Shown: positions 20,413-35,400, counted from the first letter of the stretch. The stretch: DNA of 64,000 nucleotides from Ciona intestinalis (GCF_000224145.3 NC_020171.2:431251-495250), one strand, 5' to 3'. Notes: generated by a model from the letters alone, not told the origin. Made by a program: numbers and translations.

Positions 20413-23400
20413 CGCACACCTCAGAACTTTTTATGAACAATTGTTTCCTAGCGCTGTGGTGACCAATCATATTGCTTGAATTTTCTAGCGGGAAATTAAA
20501 AAGAACGTAAATATTTTTTTTAATTTTTGGAATTTTTTTTGCAAAACTTACCTTGAGTTAGGTTTGGATCTTGTTCTGATTTCAAATCCAGCAAAATATA
20601 TGCGCACTTTGTCAGTTCCTTAAGCAAGTCTAAAAATTTAAGATTATGAATGAATGAATGTAACTTACTTTTTCCTCGCGTGGCCGGAAAACGACAGTCG
20701 TTAAACACAGGTGTTCTGTTTCATACACCTCGTGAGCTACCATGTATGTTACTTTGTGGGTGAATATTTTTTTAAAAAATGTAATAATTTATAACAACTT
20801 TAATTTGTCTCTTGGATTACGGTAGCGAAGATTTAGAAATATTTAAAACAAAAAGACAGGATATAGCGACAAAACAACAGTCGTTGAAACACGCTTACAG
20901 TTAAAAACATATTTACATTTAATTGGAAGAAAATAAGCGTGGTCGTTACACCTAGCAGACAAACAAGCCATTTATGTTTAATTCTTTTAAAGTTAAAAAA
21001 ATAAAAATAAGAAATATAAATACCTTCAGTATTAAATTTTGGCACCATTGAAAAAGCTATGTCATAACCAAGCAGTAATAGACTCCTCATAGAATCAGAA
21101 AATTTTGCGTCTGTAGCTAAATTGCAAGTTAATTAATTAAAAAAAAATAGAAAAAAATTAAACTTACTTTTTGAATGGCTAAGCCACTGTTTTAACCACT
21201 TTATAGCAGCAGAAAGTTGCTTTACGGAATTTTCGACGGTTGATATTTTCATAAACATTGTTTTAAATGACCATGTTATAACATGAACGTCTGATTCTGT
21301 CACAAAATATCTAAAATACAAATGAATTTAAACAAATGAGAAATTAGACATATTATAACTAGTGAAGGATTTTTAAATACTTAGTTTTTATTTTAAAATT
21401 AAAACAAAGACAGTTAACAGACATTGCTCAAACCCAGTAGTCACTAATGGGTTGTAGCACCCTGAGTGTTGGGGTAATGGGCCAACTTTGGCCTAAATCT
21501 CAGGCCCCAAAGAATTCTATGCTGTTGAAATTAATATAAAAATCTCCAAAAAAAATATTTAAAACTTTTAGCAACCGTAAAAAAAAATTTTTTACTTACG
21601 TTTGATTTGTTGTCCAGTTAAATATCAATTCCGCAGCTTTGATTGAAAATTTTGATTTATTATGATGTAATAATTGCCCTATATGATGTAATAATTGTGC
21701 TCGCTGATCTGTAACCATGCTTCGGATAAGTTTCGGAATGGCAGATTCTGATTGGTCCATTATATTTGAATTTAAATTTCCTTCACTCTGATTGGTTGAA
21801 TTTCGAGAATTTTTAAGATATTCAAAACATCGAATTTGCGTCGTTAAAATTTTCTCAATTGAACACTGGGTGTCAGAGTTGAGCTCAATTTGACGAAAAT
21901 TTGATTCCGTTGCCCCTGACAACTGGTATAAGTTCACCAGAAGATCAAAACAGATCGTTAAAACTTGCCGCGTCACTCTAACTGAAACATGACTCATCAA
22001 ATCTTTTTGAACCCCCGAATCATAATTATTTGCTGACTCATCACAGGGCGACAAGGTTTCCCACATTGTCATGATGACGTCAGCAATTTGTGACGTTGCA
22101 TTTTGACGCTTTGATGCATCAAGACCGCCGTCTAGTGACGAAAAACTGCGCTGTTCCAACGCAATTCCGAGTAACCATGGCAACAGACCTTGATTATTAA
22201 CAAGTTCCAATACAGCCGCACGAATTTTGCAACATTTTTTAATAACCTATGAAAAAATGCAATTTTTAGTCTTTATAATTATAACACGGGTGTTCTGTTT
22301 CATAAATTTATACAATTTGTAATTTATTTTAGTTTTTATAACACGGGTGTTCTGTTTCATACACCTTGTGCCAGTTTACGAGTTACCATGTATGTAACTT
22401 TTTTGGTAATTATTTTTTGGATTTTTTTGTTTTTATGTATAGCTGACAATTTAGACAACCCATTAGTGACCACTGGGTTGGAGCAACTTAACACCTTACT
22501 GATTAATAATATAGTAGGGTGGGGGGAAGATGGGACCTTTTATTCTCTTTACTCGTCCCATTTGGTAGTAAACAAAGCACATTCAAAGAATCATAAAACT
22601 AAATCCTTAAGCCTCCCATAGACCGTTGTTAATGTTTAAAACACCATCACAATATTAGGATAATCTGTGCTAAAAGTGTCCCATCTTCCCCCACCCTACT
22701 ATCTGTATGTATTAATATTACATAATTTGAAAACATTTGTACATACTTGCATGACTTGTCTCCTGGTATAATTATCACTAGTTGGTGAGGAGTAAAAAGT
22801 TTGTAGAATTCGGAGCAGTTGACGACGTTCTAATGTGTGGAAGTCTCCCATGTCTCGCATACCTGTGGGTAGTTTATTTATAGACCTTATGCTCGCTGTC
22901 AAAATGTAACACGGGTGCTTTCTTACACACCATACACACATGATGTATTTATACACCTCATGCTCACTGTCGAGTTATAACATGGGTGTCTTTTTATACA
23001 CCAGACGCACATGGTGTATTTTTTATTTATACACCTCATGCTCACTGTTAAGTTATAAAGTTAATATCTTCTTATACACAAGGCACATATAATGTATTCA
23101 TACACTTTATGCTCACTGTCAAGTTATAGCATGGGTGTTTTCTTATACACCAGACACACATGGTATATTCATACACCTCATGCTCACTGTCTAGTTATAA
23201 CATAGGTGTCTTCTTACACCAGACACACATAATGTACTCATACACCTCATGCTAAAAGACACATACACCTATAATGGTAGCAGCGACGAGCCTTGAACCC
23301 ATAACCTTCCACTCACCGGCAATAATTAGATCCAAAATCCATGCCCGTTCAATCTTATACTCAAGTTCTGAGCTACAGAATAACGAATAGAAATCTGGAA

Positions 23401-26400
23401 TAGCAGTTAAGTCCAATTCTGGCTTAACCAGCAGATACCGATGAATGCATGAATATATGTGCTCAGATGGCTGGAAAAAGTAAAGGTTTAATTTTATTTT
23501 GTATTTTATATAGGTAAGGTCCAAGTCGAGCACCTGGGGTAGAAAACAAAGAACATTCAAAGAATTATAAAACCATATCCTCACGACTCCCATAGACCGT
23601 TGTTAATTGTTTAAAACACGATCAGGATATTTGGATATTATGTGCTAAAGGTGTCCCATCTTACCCCGCCCTACTATATACTTCAAACTTCTTACTTGAA
23701 ACATAAGCTTAGTAATTCTTCCAAGGTAAACTCCCATTATTGTTGAGATTTTCGATATTTTTCCATCTTTTATTTTCATTGCATTTTGCACTCGTTCAAT
23801 CAAATACAATGTAAGATTTTTTTCCGAAAATCTCTGGCCTGTAAATAAAAAAAATGTTTATCATTTTATAAGGGGGAAAACTAGAGATATACATATTTCG
23901 CTAGTTATAAATGATTCTGTGAACAAGAAATTGACGAAGCTAATAGTTATGTACTTCTTTGTTCTTTTTTTACTTCTTTGGTGCACTGAACACTTAACGG
24001 CAATTGTTCCAACCCAGTGGTCTTTTATATGTTGTCAACTTGTTAAAAAATTCCAACAAAAAATAATCACCCACAAAGTTACATATGTGGTTACACATAA
24101 GCGGGCACAGGGTGTTTTGAACAGAAAACCATGTTATAATAACTGTCCTTGCCCTGCGAGGATAAATAAGTTCTATTCTATGTGGGTGAGGTTCCGCAAC
24201 GTGGCACACCATGGGTCTTGGGCAGTGGCGCAGCCAGGGGGGTTTCGGGGGTCGTGACCCTCCCTTTTTTTACCAAAAAAAAAAATTGAAGAAAAAATTT
24301 TTTGATTGAAACCGCCCCCCCTTTTTTTCTGCGCCACTGGTCTTGGGATATGGCAATAATACAATCATTTAAAAATGTTACATTCATATCTTGTTTTACA
24401 TGAAGTTTACCTTCAGCATGTTGGTAATAACGGACAATGCATCCCGCTGCTACATTCCTTGTGACGTCACAATGACTCGATAAACAAAGATACAAATACC
24501 CTAACGCCCCCTGCTGGAGAAAAGCACGACAGTCGACAAGATTTTCCGGAGATAAAAAATTCCGAAGCACGAGAAGAAAAAAGCAGGGGTCATACACGTC
24601 AGATGATGGCGTATGAAAGACTGGGTAGGAATCTGGAAAATGATTATATTTTATATTTGTGATGAATTTTTTTCCAGGCCAGAGTTGGAAAACCATGGAT
24701 CCTAAGTTCAAATCCAGGCTAGAGTTTGAAAACCTGGGATCCTGGGTTCAAATCCTGGCCAGGGTTGGAAAACCATGGATCCTGGGTTCAAATCCAGGCC
24801 AGGGTTGGAAAACCAGGGATCCTGGGTTTAAATTCAGGCCAGGGTTGGAAAACCAGGGATCCTGGGTTCAAATCCAGACCAGGGTTGGAAAACCAGGGAT
24901 CCTGGGTTTAAATTCAGGCCAGGGTTGGAAAACCAGGGATCCTAGGTTCAAATCCAGGCCAGGGTTGGAAAACCAGGGATCCTGGGTTCAAATCCAGGCT
25001 AGGGTTGGAAAACCAGGGATCCTGGGTTTAAATTCAGGTCAGGGTTGAAAATCCAGGCTAAGGTTGGAAAACCAGGGATTTTGGGTTAAAATATAGACTT
25101 CTAGTTCTGGTTTACAATATAAAAATGGTTCAATGTATTCTTACCTGATTTGTGAGTTATAATTCGTCTACGAATTGGAAATTCTTCCAGAGTTTTGTTC
25201 ATTACTTCAGAATCAATGCAAGCTGTAATGTAAGATAAAGTAATAAGTGAATTCGGTAGTCCTATAAAAATCAAAAAATGCTATAGAAAAGACGCAAAAA
25301 ACAATTATTTTTTTAGTATAGCATAAAATACAGGTATAATGTTGAAAACATTCACCAAATAAAGACCACAATCATTGCTGTACACTAGGGGCCCTCTGAA
25401 ACTGCTGTACTGCCCCTATTGGTTCGCAAAATGCCCTAAATAGTAGATTGTTATGTCACGGGTAAAAAAAAGTAAAAATTACCTAATATTCTGTTAGGTG
25501 TAGGTTTTTTGTACAGTGTTTCCGAAACATTTTTCTGTGCTTGATACGACTCCAATGCAGTGTTTCCAAACAGAAAAGGTTTGTGTGACGCCATAGAAAT
25601 ACCCTTTGCTTCATACAGAAACATTATCTGCAAAAAAAATTTTTTATGTCAATTAAAAAAAAAATAGATTTTAAAAAAAAAAAATTTTAAACTTTTTTTT
25701 CGAATAAAAAAAATTTGTTTGGAGTAAATTTAAAAAGTGACATGAAGTTATACCTTTTATTTGACACTGTCAAGCCATACCTGTAATAAATGCTGGTCAG
25801 TTAAAGACAATGTCCCCTTATATGCTGGGAAAAGATAGGAGTAGTCTTGCTCTTTTAGAATCGTTTTGTTGCAGTTTTCAACAAGTTTGTGTAACAGTTG
25901 AACCAGTTTTAATTTAATATCCTGTTTTGTAAAATACTTGTTAGTGTTACGCTTTTTATGCAATAAATCTGGGGTAACATTGGTAAAATGCAGTTACACT
26001 CATAGTTGTCAAACATAGGGAACCTCATTGATTAATGTGGTGAATGAAATATACTTTGGCTCTGCTTGTTTGTATAGACAGCTAACAGCAGGGTAAAATC
26101 TGGGGTGACATTGTTAAAATAAAGTTACACTCATAGTTGTCAAACAAAGGGAACCTTATTAATTTATGTGGTAAATTTTCTGTAAAATCCAGGCTAGGGT
26201 TGGAGAACCAGGGATCCTGGGTTCAAATCCAGGCCAGGGTTAGAGAACCAGAGATCCTGGGTTTAAATCCATACTAAAATTGATATTTAGATTAATCTTA
26301 TTAAAAAAACAACCAAAAACCTTTTCATCGTCACGTAACAATGTGTCAAGAAACAAAGAATGACTCGTCAACATTTGAAACACTGACTCAGCATTTATAT

Positions 26401-29400
26401 CAAAAGTTGAAATGCATGGCAAACATTTTGCCAAAAATTCCAAAATATTTGGATCACTGAAATGGTACCTAGAAAAGTTTACAAAACATTGTTATTTTTT
26501 ATTTATATTATATATATATATTCTGCTGCTAAAATACTGTTTCTAAAAATGGTGCAACCAATTCAAGGTTATTGTTTTTTGACACTTTGTAAAACTAGCT
26601 GTCAAAAATACTGAAGTGTCGGTCAAATACAACTTAACTTATATAAACACCTTTGAAAAGTTGTGCAACCAACTTAGGGTTATTATTTTTTTGACACTTT
26701 GTAAAACTGTCCATCAAAAATACTAAAAACAAATTGAAATAACACATAAAAGCCCCAAAACTAACAATTTGACCTAAAAATGCTTATTCTTACTAATACA
26801 AGCATACTAACTTCAGGCAAGCCTTAACAAGTGAGCTCCAATTTTCATTTGAAATTTCCAAACAGTGTTGCTCATTTTGCAAACAAGCATCACTCAATGT
26901 ATTGATAAGAGAAGAAACAATTTCTGATTTTGAATCACTGCTCTTTAAACACTGCACAGCAAATTTTGTAAGCATGCCAGAAATCTGTTTTCTGTAAAAA
27001 AAAATGTTAGTATTTGATTTTTATTTTATGTCTGTGAGGTCCTACAGAGTGGCACGCCATGGGGCCTGAGATATAGACCAAAGTTGACCTATTACCCCAA
27101 CACCCAGGGTGCTACAACCTATTAGTGACCACTGGGTTGGAGCAGTTTCTGTTAAGTGTCTTGCCCAAGGACACTAAAACATATTTAATTTTTTTAAATA
27201 AAAAATATTTTAAAATAATACTGGTCAAAAACACGATCAGAAAGTATGGGATATTATGTGCTAATGATGTCCATCTTACCCCACAGTACCATACCCATAA
27301 TTACCTTTGTTCTGTTGTTTCTTTTTCATCTTTAAGTTTGGAACAAGCTTGTAGGTATGTTTTAATAGTTTGCCATCTGAAACAGTAAATGTAAAGTTAT
27401 AGAAAGACGGGACACCTTTTTATTCTATTTTCTCATCTCATTTGGTAGTAAACAAAGAACAATTAAAGAACTATAAAACTGTATCTTCACGACTCCCATA
27501 GACTGTTGTTAATTGTTTAAAACACGATCAGGATATTTAGATATTACGTGCTAAAGGTGTCCCATCTTCCCCCACCTTTCTAAATGTTAAAATATATATT
27601 TGTAAAATGTAAATGATGTTTTAGGTACAGAAAATCCAGGGTTGGCCTGCCTCCCCTGCCACCCCAGGTTTGGCGCCTATTTATTTTAACACTTATTTTA
27701 CCCTTCAGAAGCATTTAGTAATTTAGTATATAATAAAACATCTAGATCTAAACAAACCTGTTTTCGAAGTTTTTAATTTGAATAAATTTTGCAATTTTTT
27801 CGTTAAAAAGTTCAAGCTCTTTTTCACTCAAGTTTCCACACTCTAGCAGTTGAATGATCATTTTAACTGTAAATTTAATAATAAAGTGTAAAAAGTAACT
27901 TTAATAAAAAGATAACTATATTATGAACCAATGCAACTAATTTACCTTCACGTGACGGGGTAATGACAGTTGTTTTAACACAGGTGTTCTGTTTCATACA
28001 CCTCGTGACCGCTTACAAGTTACCATGTTTGTAACTTTGAAAATATATAATTATTTTTTCAGGCGTCGTGCCCAAGGACACATACGCTCACAATGGTAGC
28101 AGAGACGAGCCTTGAACCCGAACCACTGGGTTAGAGGCAGGCGTCTAAACCAGTTTTCTGAACTTTTTTAAGCGCGAAATTATATGAAATTAAAGGATAC
28201 TATTTGTCATTTAGACATTATATAACTTAATTCATACTACACAAAATAAGCCATTGTGACATCACAAAACTAGGTATTATGACATCACACTAACCTTTAT
28301 ATTCTTCAATTTCACTTGTTTCCATTACTTCATGGACCAGTGTTTCCCAACAAAATTTTTTAACCTTTTTCAAAACACTGTCCTTTAACTTTTCATCAAC
28401 ATTGGGCAGCACTGAGACCAAAACTTCAATTTTTTGCAGAGTCATGGCTAATTTTTTGTCGAGTAATGATTTTAAAAATAACATTTTTAATTCCGCATTG
28501 TGTTTTACTAGGATCTGTAAATTAAATTGGTAAAAGTACAAAATAAAAAGAAAAGATATATATTTATATAAAAATCATCACACTGCACAAAAAATATGAT
28601 TTAAAATCTACACAAATAAAATTTCATCATTAAAAATAAACCAAAAAAACTTAAAATAAAAAAAATAGGAATTATATACATAAAACAAAACTAAAAACAG
28701 TTCAAAATTACCTTTAATAGGTGAGTAGAATGAGCTGCACACACTCCACAACACCAAGTGAGTATTTCACTCCCTGCCAATATTGCATAAGATGGAAAAT
28801 GTTCCAAAAATTGAACCAAAAGTCCAGGCAGGGGGTTAGTGGGGTAAAGTGTGGGTATAACGTCGTAAACACCATATATGGTGTCCTGGGTTAGGGGGGG
28901 CTTGGGGTTAGGGGCAGAATCTATTTTGGTGAGTAAAACACCCATAGCTCTGTAGGTAAAAAAATATGGGTTATTTTGAGGAGTGTATGAGATGATATGG
29001 GCTATTATCTAGGTTAAAATTATCGAATAAATTTTATTTTTATTAATTATAAAAATTTTATAACTTTTTGTTAAAATATAGGTTAAGGTATGTGTTAGGT
29101 GATATACTATTATCTAGACAAAAATTATGAAAAAAAGTTAATTTATTTTTGGTTATTGAATGTTTATATATTAATATAGGTCTGGAGCTGTGGCTTAGTG
29201 GTTAGGTGGCTGTATCTTAACCAAAGGATACCGGGTTCAAGGCTCGGTACTGATATGTGTATGTGTCCTTGGGTAAGACAATCAATGGACATTGCTCCAA
29301 CCCAGTGGTCACTATTGGGTTGTAGCACCCTGGGTGTTAAAGTAATAGGACAACTCTGGCCTAAAACTCAGGTCCCATGGCGTGCCACGCTGTAGGACCT

Positions 29401-32400
29401 CACCCATATACAATAGAATGTGCATGTACAATGTTGGAGTAATGGGCCAACTTTGGCTTAAAACTCAGGTCCCATGGCGTGCCACGCTGTAGGACCTCAC
29501 CCATATACAATAGAATGTGCATGTACAATGTTGGAGTAATGGGCCAACTTTGGCTTAAAACTCAGGTCCCATGGCGTGCCACGCTGTAGGACCACATAGA
29601 ATTTTCAGACATAATTAAACTGTTGTTACTCAACATAACATGTTAAAGAAATTTTAAACTTTTCATTATTAGCTAAACAGACAGAACTACAACAACAAAA
29701 GTACTTACCCACAAATTACTTCAAGAAAATTTTCTTTATTTTTCTGGTTCTTGAAATTTTTAACATGCTTTGACAAAATCTAGTTTTAATAAAAAAAGAT
29801 ATTATAAAAAGTATGGACAAAAAATATAAAAACAAAATTTTTTTTTTTACCTTAGCTAAGTCTTTTGTTTTTAGATAAGGTTTCAATTGAGAAAAACATT
29901 TCAACAAATTTTGAGTAGAAATTTCGGAGTCATCATAATTTTGCTGATTCGCCAGTGTTTCCACAAGGTTTTCGAAGTAAGGATCGAGGAAATTCGTTTT
30001 GGCAACACTTTTTTCGCAGCAGAATGAGATTTCAGAAGAAATTCTTTCGTTTAAAGCAAACCAGAGGCAATTATTATTTTCTTTTGGCAGAAAATATGGA
30101 AAAAGAACTTTAAAAATTTTCTCAGCCATTTGTAAGTATAATTCGTAAGTGTTGCCAGTGGTTTTCTCTTCAGTGTTGCCATTTATATTTTCTCCAATGT
30201 TGCCATTTACATTTTCTCCAGTGATACCATTTACATTTTCTCCAGTGTTGCCATTCACATTTTCTCCAGTGCTTCCATTCACAATTTTTGCAGTGTTGCC
30301 ATTCACATCTTCGCAATCATTTCCAACCAACTGACAAAGTGCATCAAACAAAAAATCACAAAGTTGGGCAACACTGGGTTTCCAAACCTCTTTTGACCCA
30401 GATTTTAACAGCTCGACTAAGCACTCTAGAATTCCCGCGAATCCTATTGTGACTCGGCAAATTTGCAGCTGGTTTGATGAACTTTTTACACCCCCAACAA
30501 AATTCTCACAATCCAACAGAAATTTGATTTTCGAAATTTTTGATTTTTTTGAACATTTTATAACCTGACCAAACCAATTTCTTAATTCTTGTTGATTACT
30601 TTTAACTCCTGAGTCCAAATTTCGCATCAAAATTGACGATTCTTCTTGCAGGATAGCATGTAATTTTAACAAGTTTGGGAATCTTATTAAATCAACCTAT
30701 AAACAAAAGAAATTAAAAGTAATTTTTTAAAAATTTTAAGTAAAACCTGGTGGTCACTAATGGGTTGTCAAAATTGTCAGCCATACAGAAAAAAATCACC
30801 TAGTAAGTTACATATGTGGTAACTCGTAAGCTGGCACGAGCTGTATGAAACAGAACACCGTGTTAACAACTGTCGTTTTCCGGCCACACGAGAATAAAGT
30901 TAGTTACATTCATACACATACTAGAAGTTATATTTTAGGGTCACAGGAATTAAAGAATAAAAAAACAAAACAATATCCAATTATATTATAAAGTAACAAA
31001 CCTTAAAAAGCAAATTCCGGATTACCACACATGATCTTTCGCGATGGTTTGTGAAAATTTGAAGCAACAACAAATTATCCAACACAGAAGACATATAGCT
31101 GTAATAAGTGTGTTTTATTAAATAAAGACCTCACCCTTATAAAATAGAATAAGCCGGGACCAATAAGCCTACATCCCAGGTCTCAGGTGTGCCTCACTGA
31201 AGACCTCACCCTTATAGAATAGACTGGGACCAATAAGCCTACATCCCAGGTCTCAGGTGTGCCTCACTGAAGACCTCACCCTTATAAAATAGAATATACT
31301 GGGACCAATAAGCCTACATCCCAGGTCTCAGGTGTGCCTCACTGAAGACCTCACCCTTATAGAATAGACTGGGACCAATAAGCCTACATACCAGGTCTCA
31401 GGTGTGCCTCACTGTAGACCTCACCCTTATAGAATAGACTGGGACCAATAAGCCTACATCCCAGGTTTCAGGTGTGCCTCACTGAAGACCTCACCCTTAT
31501 AGAATAGACTGGGACCAATAAGCCTACATCCCAGGTCTCAGGTGTGTCTCACTGAAGACCTCACCCTTATAGAATAGAATAGACTGGGACCAATAAGCCT
31601 ACATCCCAGGTCTCAGGTGTGCCTCACTGAAGACCTCACCCTTATAGAATAGAATAGACTGGGACCAATAAGCCTACATCCCAGGTCTCAGGTGTGCCTC
31701 ACTGAAGACCTCACCCTTATAGAATAGACTGGGACCAATAAGCCTACAGCCCAGGTCTCAGGTGTACGTCACTGAAGACCTCACCCTCAAAAAACAAAAC
31801 CTATGTACCATTAAAATAAACTCACTCACCTGTCTAGTACATTTAATTGCTTCTCAGTGACAGCATCATCCAGAAAAGCAAGATGCTCTATCATAGCAGC
31901 AAGAAATAAAGAAACATCCGTTTCACTTCTGCTTTGTGTTGTATCTGCTGTACAAAAAAAATAATCACCCACAAAGTAACATACATGGTAACTCGTAAGC
32001 TGGCACGAGGTGTATGAACATCCGTGTGATAACAACTGTCGTTTTCCGGCCACGCGAGGATAAAGTAAGTTACATTCATTTATGGCTGACAATTTAGACA
32101 ACCCTTTAGTGACCATTTGGTTGCAGCAATTGCTGTTAAGTGTCTTGCCCAAGGACACATACGCCCGCAAAGGTAGCAGTAATGAGCTTTGAACTTATAA
32201 CTTTCGGTTAGAGGCAGGCACGCTATGCCAGTTTATAGAAATATATTTATAAAATATATTTTGTATATATACTTTACTTACTGATACTAGCTTGAACCAC
32301 TATGCATTTATCTTCACACATATCCATGCCCACACTATGTTCAAGTCTCCATACATCGACTGAATCGATGTGAACATCAGGAATATTATCCCAGAAGGTT

Positions 32401-35400
32401 TCGTCAACTTCAATATTTGCTGACTCACTGTTTTGTTTTGATGAGTCATCCCGGCATGAGTCAGCAGAAGATATTTGCTCAGCATATCTAAAAAAAAAAA
32501 ATTAAAAAAAAATTATACATGGGTGAGGTCCTACAGCGTGGCACGCCATAGGACCTAGAATTTGGGGCAGATTTGGCCTATTACCCCAACACCCAGGGTG
32601 CTATAACCTATTTAGTGACCATTGGGTTGAAGAAATTGCCTTTAAATGTCTTGCAAAATGACACATACGCCCACAATGGTATTAACGAGCCTTGAACCTG
32701 GTATCCTTTGGTTCAATACAAGCGCCTAACCGCTTTATTAGAGAAATTGCCGTTAGGTGTGTTGCCTAAGGACACATACGCCCACAATGGTGCTAACATC
32801 AAGCTTCAAACCTGTACCTTCTGGTCTAAAAGCGTGTACTATAATACCCAATGTGCTTTGGCAAACATATATGTTGAAAAATACTATTCTAATGGACTGA
32901 ACTATAAAAATTTGCAACAGGACCTATATTATACATCTATAAACGTTTGGTTCTTAATAAATTTAAAAAGTATTAATAAGAAAAAAGAATTTACTTTAAA
33001 AAATATTAAAATTTAAAAAAAAAAGAAATTTAAAGGTATTAATTAAAACTTAAAATTTAAAAAGTAATAATATTAAAAAACTATAAATATATACTGGTTT
33101 TATAACAACATAAAATGGATAAATTTTACCTGTGTGGTCGTTTTGCTACATTAGCTGCAGAATCATCAATGTAATTTAATAGAAATGTCATATTATCATT
33201 GTTGTTGTCAGTGGCAAGTGACGCTTGCCATACCCAAGTACACAACTCCTCTCCATGGCAGGGCAAAAATAAATCGTTTGAAATTGAAACCTGGTTTAAA
33301 ATTAAACTTTCAAAAAGTGCAAAAATAAAAACAGTTAAAAAGGAAAAAAATCAAGTGTCTGTAAAATATAAAATATAAACACATGTGAAAAGTGGTGCAA
33401 CCAATTCAAGGTTATGCAGTTAAAAAACTACTATTCAAATACAACTTACATTGCAAAAAAATTAACAAATTCAAAAAAAAATCAAAAACATTTTTTTTAA
33501 CCTTTATTGCCAAATCAACAGCCAATGAGAAATCTTGTTTTAAATCTTCTGCTTTCTGATTGGTCAATTGATTTAAAATGATTGACAGAAGTTGAGAAAA
33601 TGAAGTCTTTTTAAAATCGCCCTGAAAACAGTTTTCGTAGCAATTTTTAGTTATATATATTAAACATATATATATTTGTACTATTTTTTGGATGTTTCAG
33701 GAAAATTATATAATTAAAAATTACTAAATTACTTTATTTGTGTTTTAGGACCATTGAGTAATTAAAATTAAACTAAATTGTAGGAAAAAAAAGGCATAGT
33801 TTGTTTTAGCACCCCAGTGTTCAAAACAGATTTTACCCTGCTGTTAGGTGTCTATACAAACAAGCAGAGCCAAAGTATATTGCATTCACCACATTAATCA
33901 ATGAGGTTCCCTATGTTTGAGAAATATGAGTGTAACTGTATTTTAACAATGTTACCCTAGATTTTACCCTGCTGTTAGGTGTCTATACAAACAAGCAGAG
34001 CGAAAGTATATTGCATTCACCACATTAATCAATGAGGTTCCCTATGTTTGACAACCATGGGTGTAACTGAATTTTACTCATGTCACCATAGATTTTGTTT
34101 AAAATTAAAAAAAAATATTGAAATTACCTTTCGAAACCATTTGTATTTTTGAACAGATGAATATAAGATTTCTATGCAGTGTTTAAGGCTTCCGCCACTG
34201 GCAGCAGTAGAGTGTACGCCGTGTAATAAACGAGTGAAGTCAAATGAACAATGTTCAAATGTAGTAGGCAAGTTCTGGAAAAAATTGTTGGAAAAACAGG
34301 TTTAAATTTGGATGTAGGCTTATTGGTCCGAGTATATTCTATTCTATGAGGGTGAGGTCTTCAGTGAGGCACCTGAGACCTGGGGTGTAGACTTATTGGT
34401 CCCAGTCTATTCTATTCTATAAGGGTGAGGTCTTCAGTGAGGCACAACTGAGACCTGGGATGTAGGCTTATTGGTCCCAGTCTATTCTATTCTATGAGGG
34501 TGAGGTCTTCAGTGAGGCACAACTGAGACCTGGGATGTAGGCTTATTGGTCCCAGTCTATTCTATTCTATAAGGGTGAGGTCTTCAGTGAGGCATCTGAG
34601 ACCTGGGGTGTGAGCTTATTGGTTCCAGTCTATTCTATGAGGGTAAGGTCTTCAGTGAGGCACCTGAGACCTGGGATGTAGGCTTATTGGTCCCAGTCCA
34701 TTCTATTCTATGAGGGTGAGGTCTTCAGTGAAGCACCTGAGACCTGGGATGAAGGCTTATTGGTCCCAGTCTATTCTATATAGTACTGTGAGGGAAGCTC
34801 TTTAGCACATAATATCCAAATATCCTGATCATGTTTTAAACAATTAACAACGGTCTATGGGAGTCGTGGGGATAGGTTTTTTATAATTATTTGAATGTTC
34901 TTTGTTTACTACTAAATGGGACGAGAAAATATAATAAAAAGGTGTCCCATCTTCCCCCACCCTACTATTATGTTACCTGTTGATACATTGACAAAACATG
35001 AAGTAGCTTTCCTTGTACATCTGTTAATGTTTCATTTTTTAAACTTTGTTGCCATGTTGATGTAATTGACCCAATATCTGGAAGTTGCTAGGACATAGAA
35101 ACAACATTAATTAGTCTAACATAGAAAGCATATTAATTAGTTTGACATAGAAATAAATAACATAAATTGGGCATTTTCGAACAGCAAATTTTAACAATAC
35201 AAATGTTTTTTTTTGCTAAAAATAAGTAGAAAAAGCCATACACTAGGTCTTTATATACCTCATGCTAACTGGCAAGTTAAAAATTTAGTTTACGACATTT
35301 TTAATAATTAAAAAAAAAATAAAAAAAACTTTTTTAAAAAAAATTTAGTTGACCACAATGTTAATATTAAAAAAAAAAAAAAAAAAAAAAATTTAGTTAA

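Noticed and set aside
24178..24410. C-terminal extension of the URB1 exon 30 frame
   Set aside because: Reads into a SINE and a hAT MITE; the donor GTAAAC at 24410 ends the exon in phase with exon 31.
24659..25048. Open frame of 129 codons encoding a repeated WKTRDPG-type peptide
   Set aside because: It is the translation of the 40-bp intronic satellite; a 40-bp unit cycles frames, and it is antisense to URB1 intron 29.
29183..29252. tRNA gene candidate with A and B boxes
   Set aside because: Runs into a SINE-2 tail, lacks a foldable acceptor stem, and the same head occurs in many SINE copies.
30149..30334. Plus-strand frame of repeated SPVLPFTF-type peptide
   Set aside because: Antisense shadow of the URB1 coding minisatellite.
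31125..31790. CRISPR-like regular array
   Set aside because: Units are contiguous ~70-bp satellites without unique spacers, in an intron of an animal gene.
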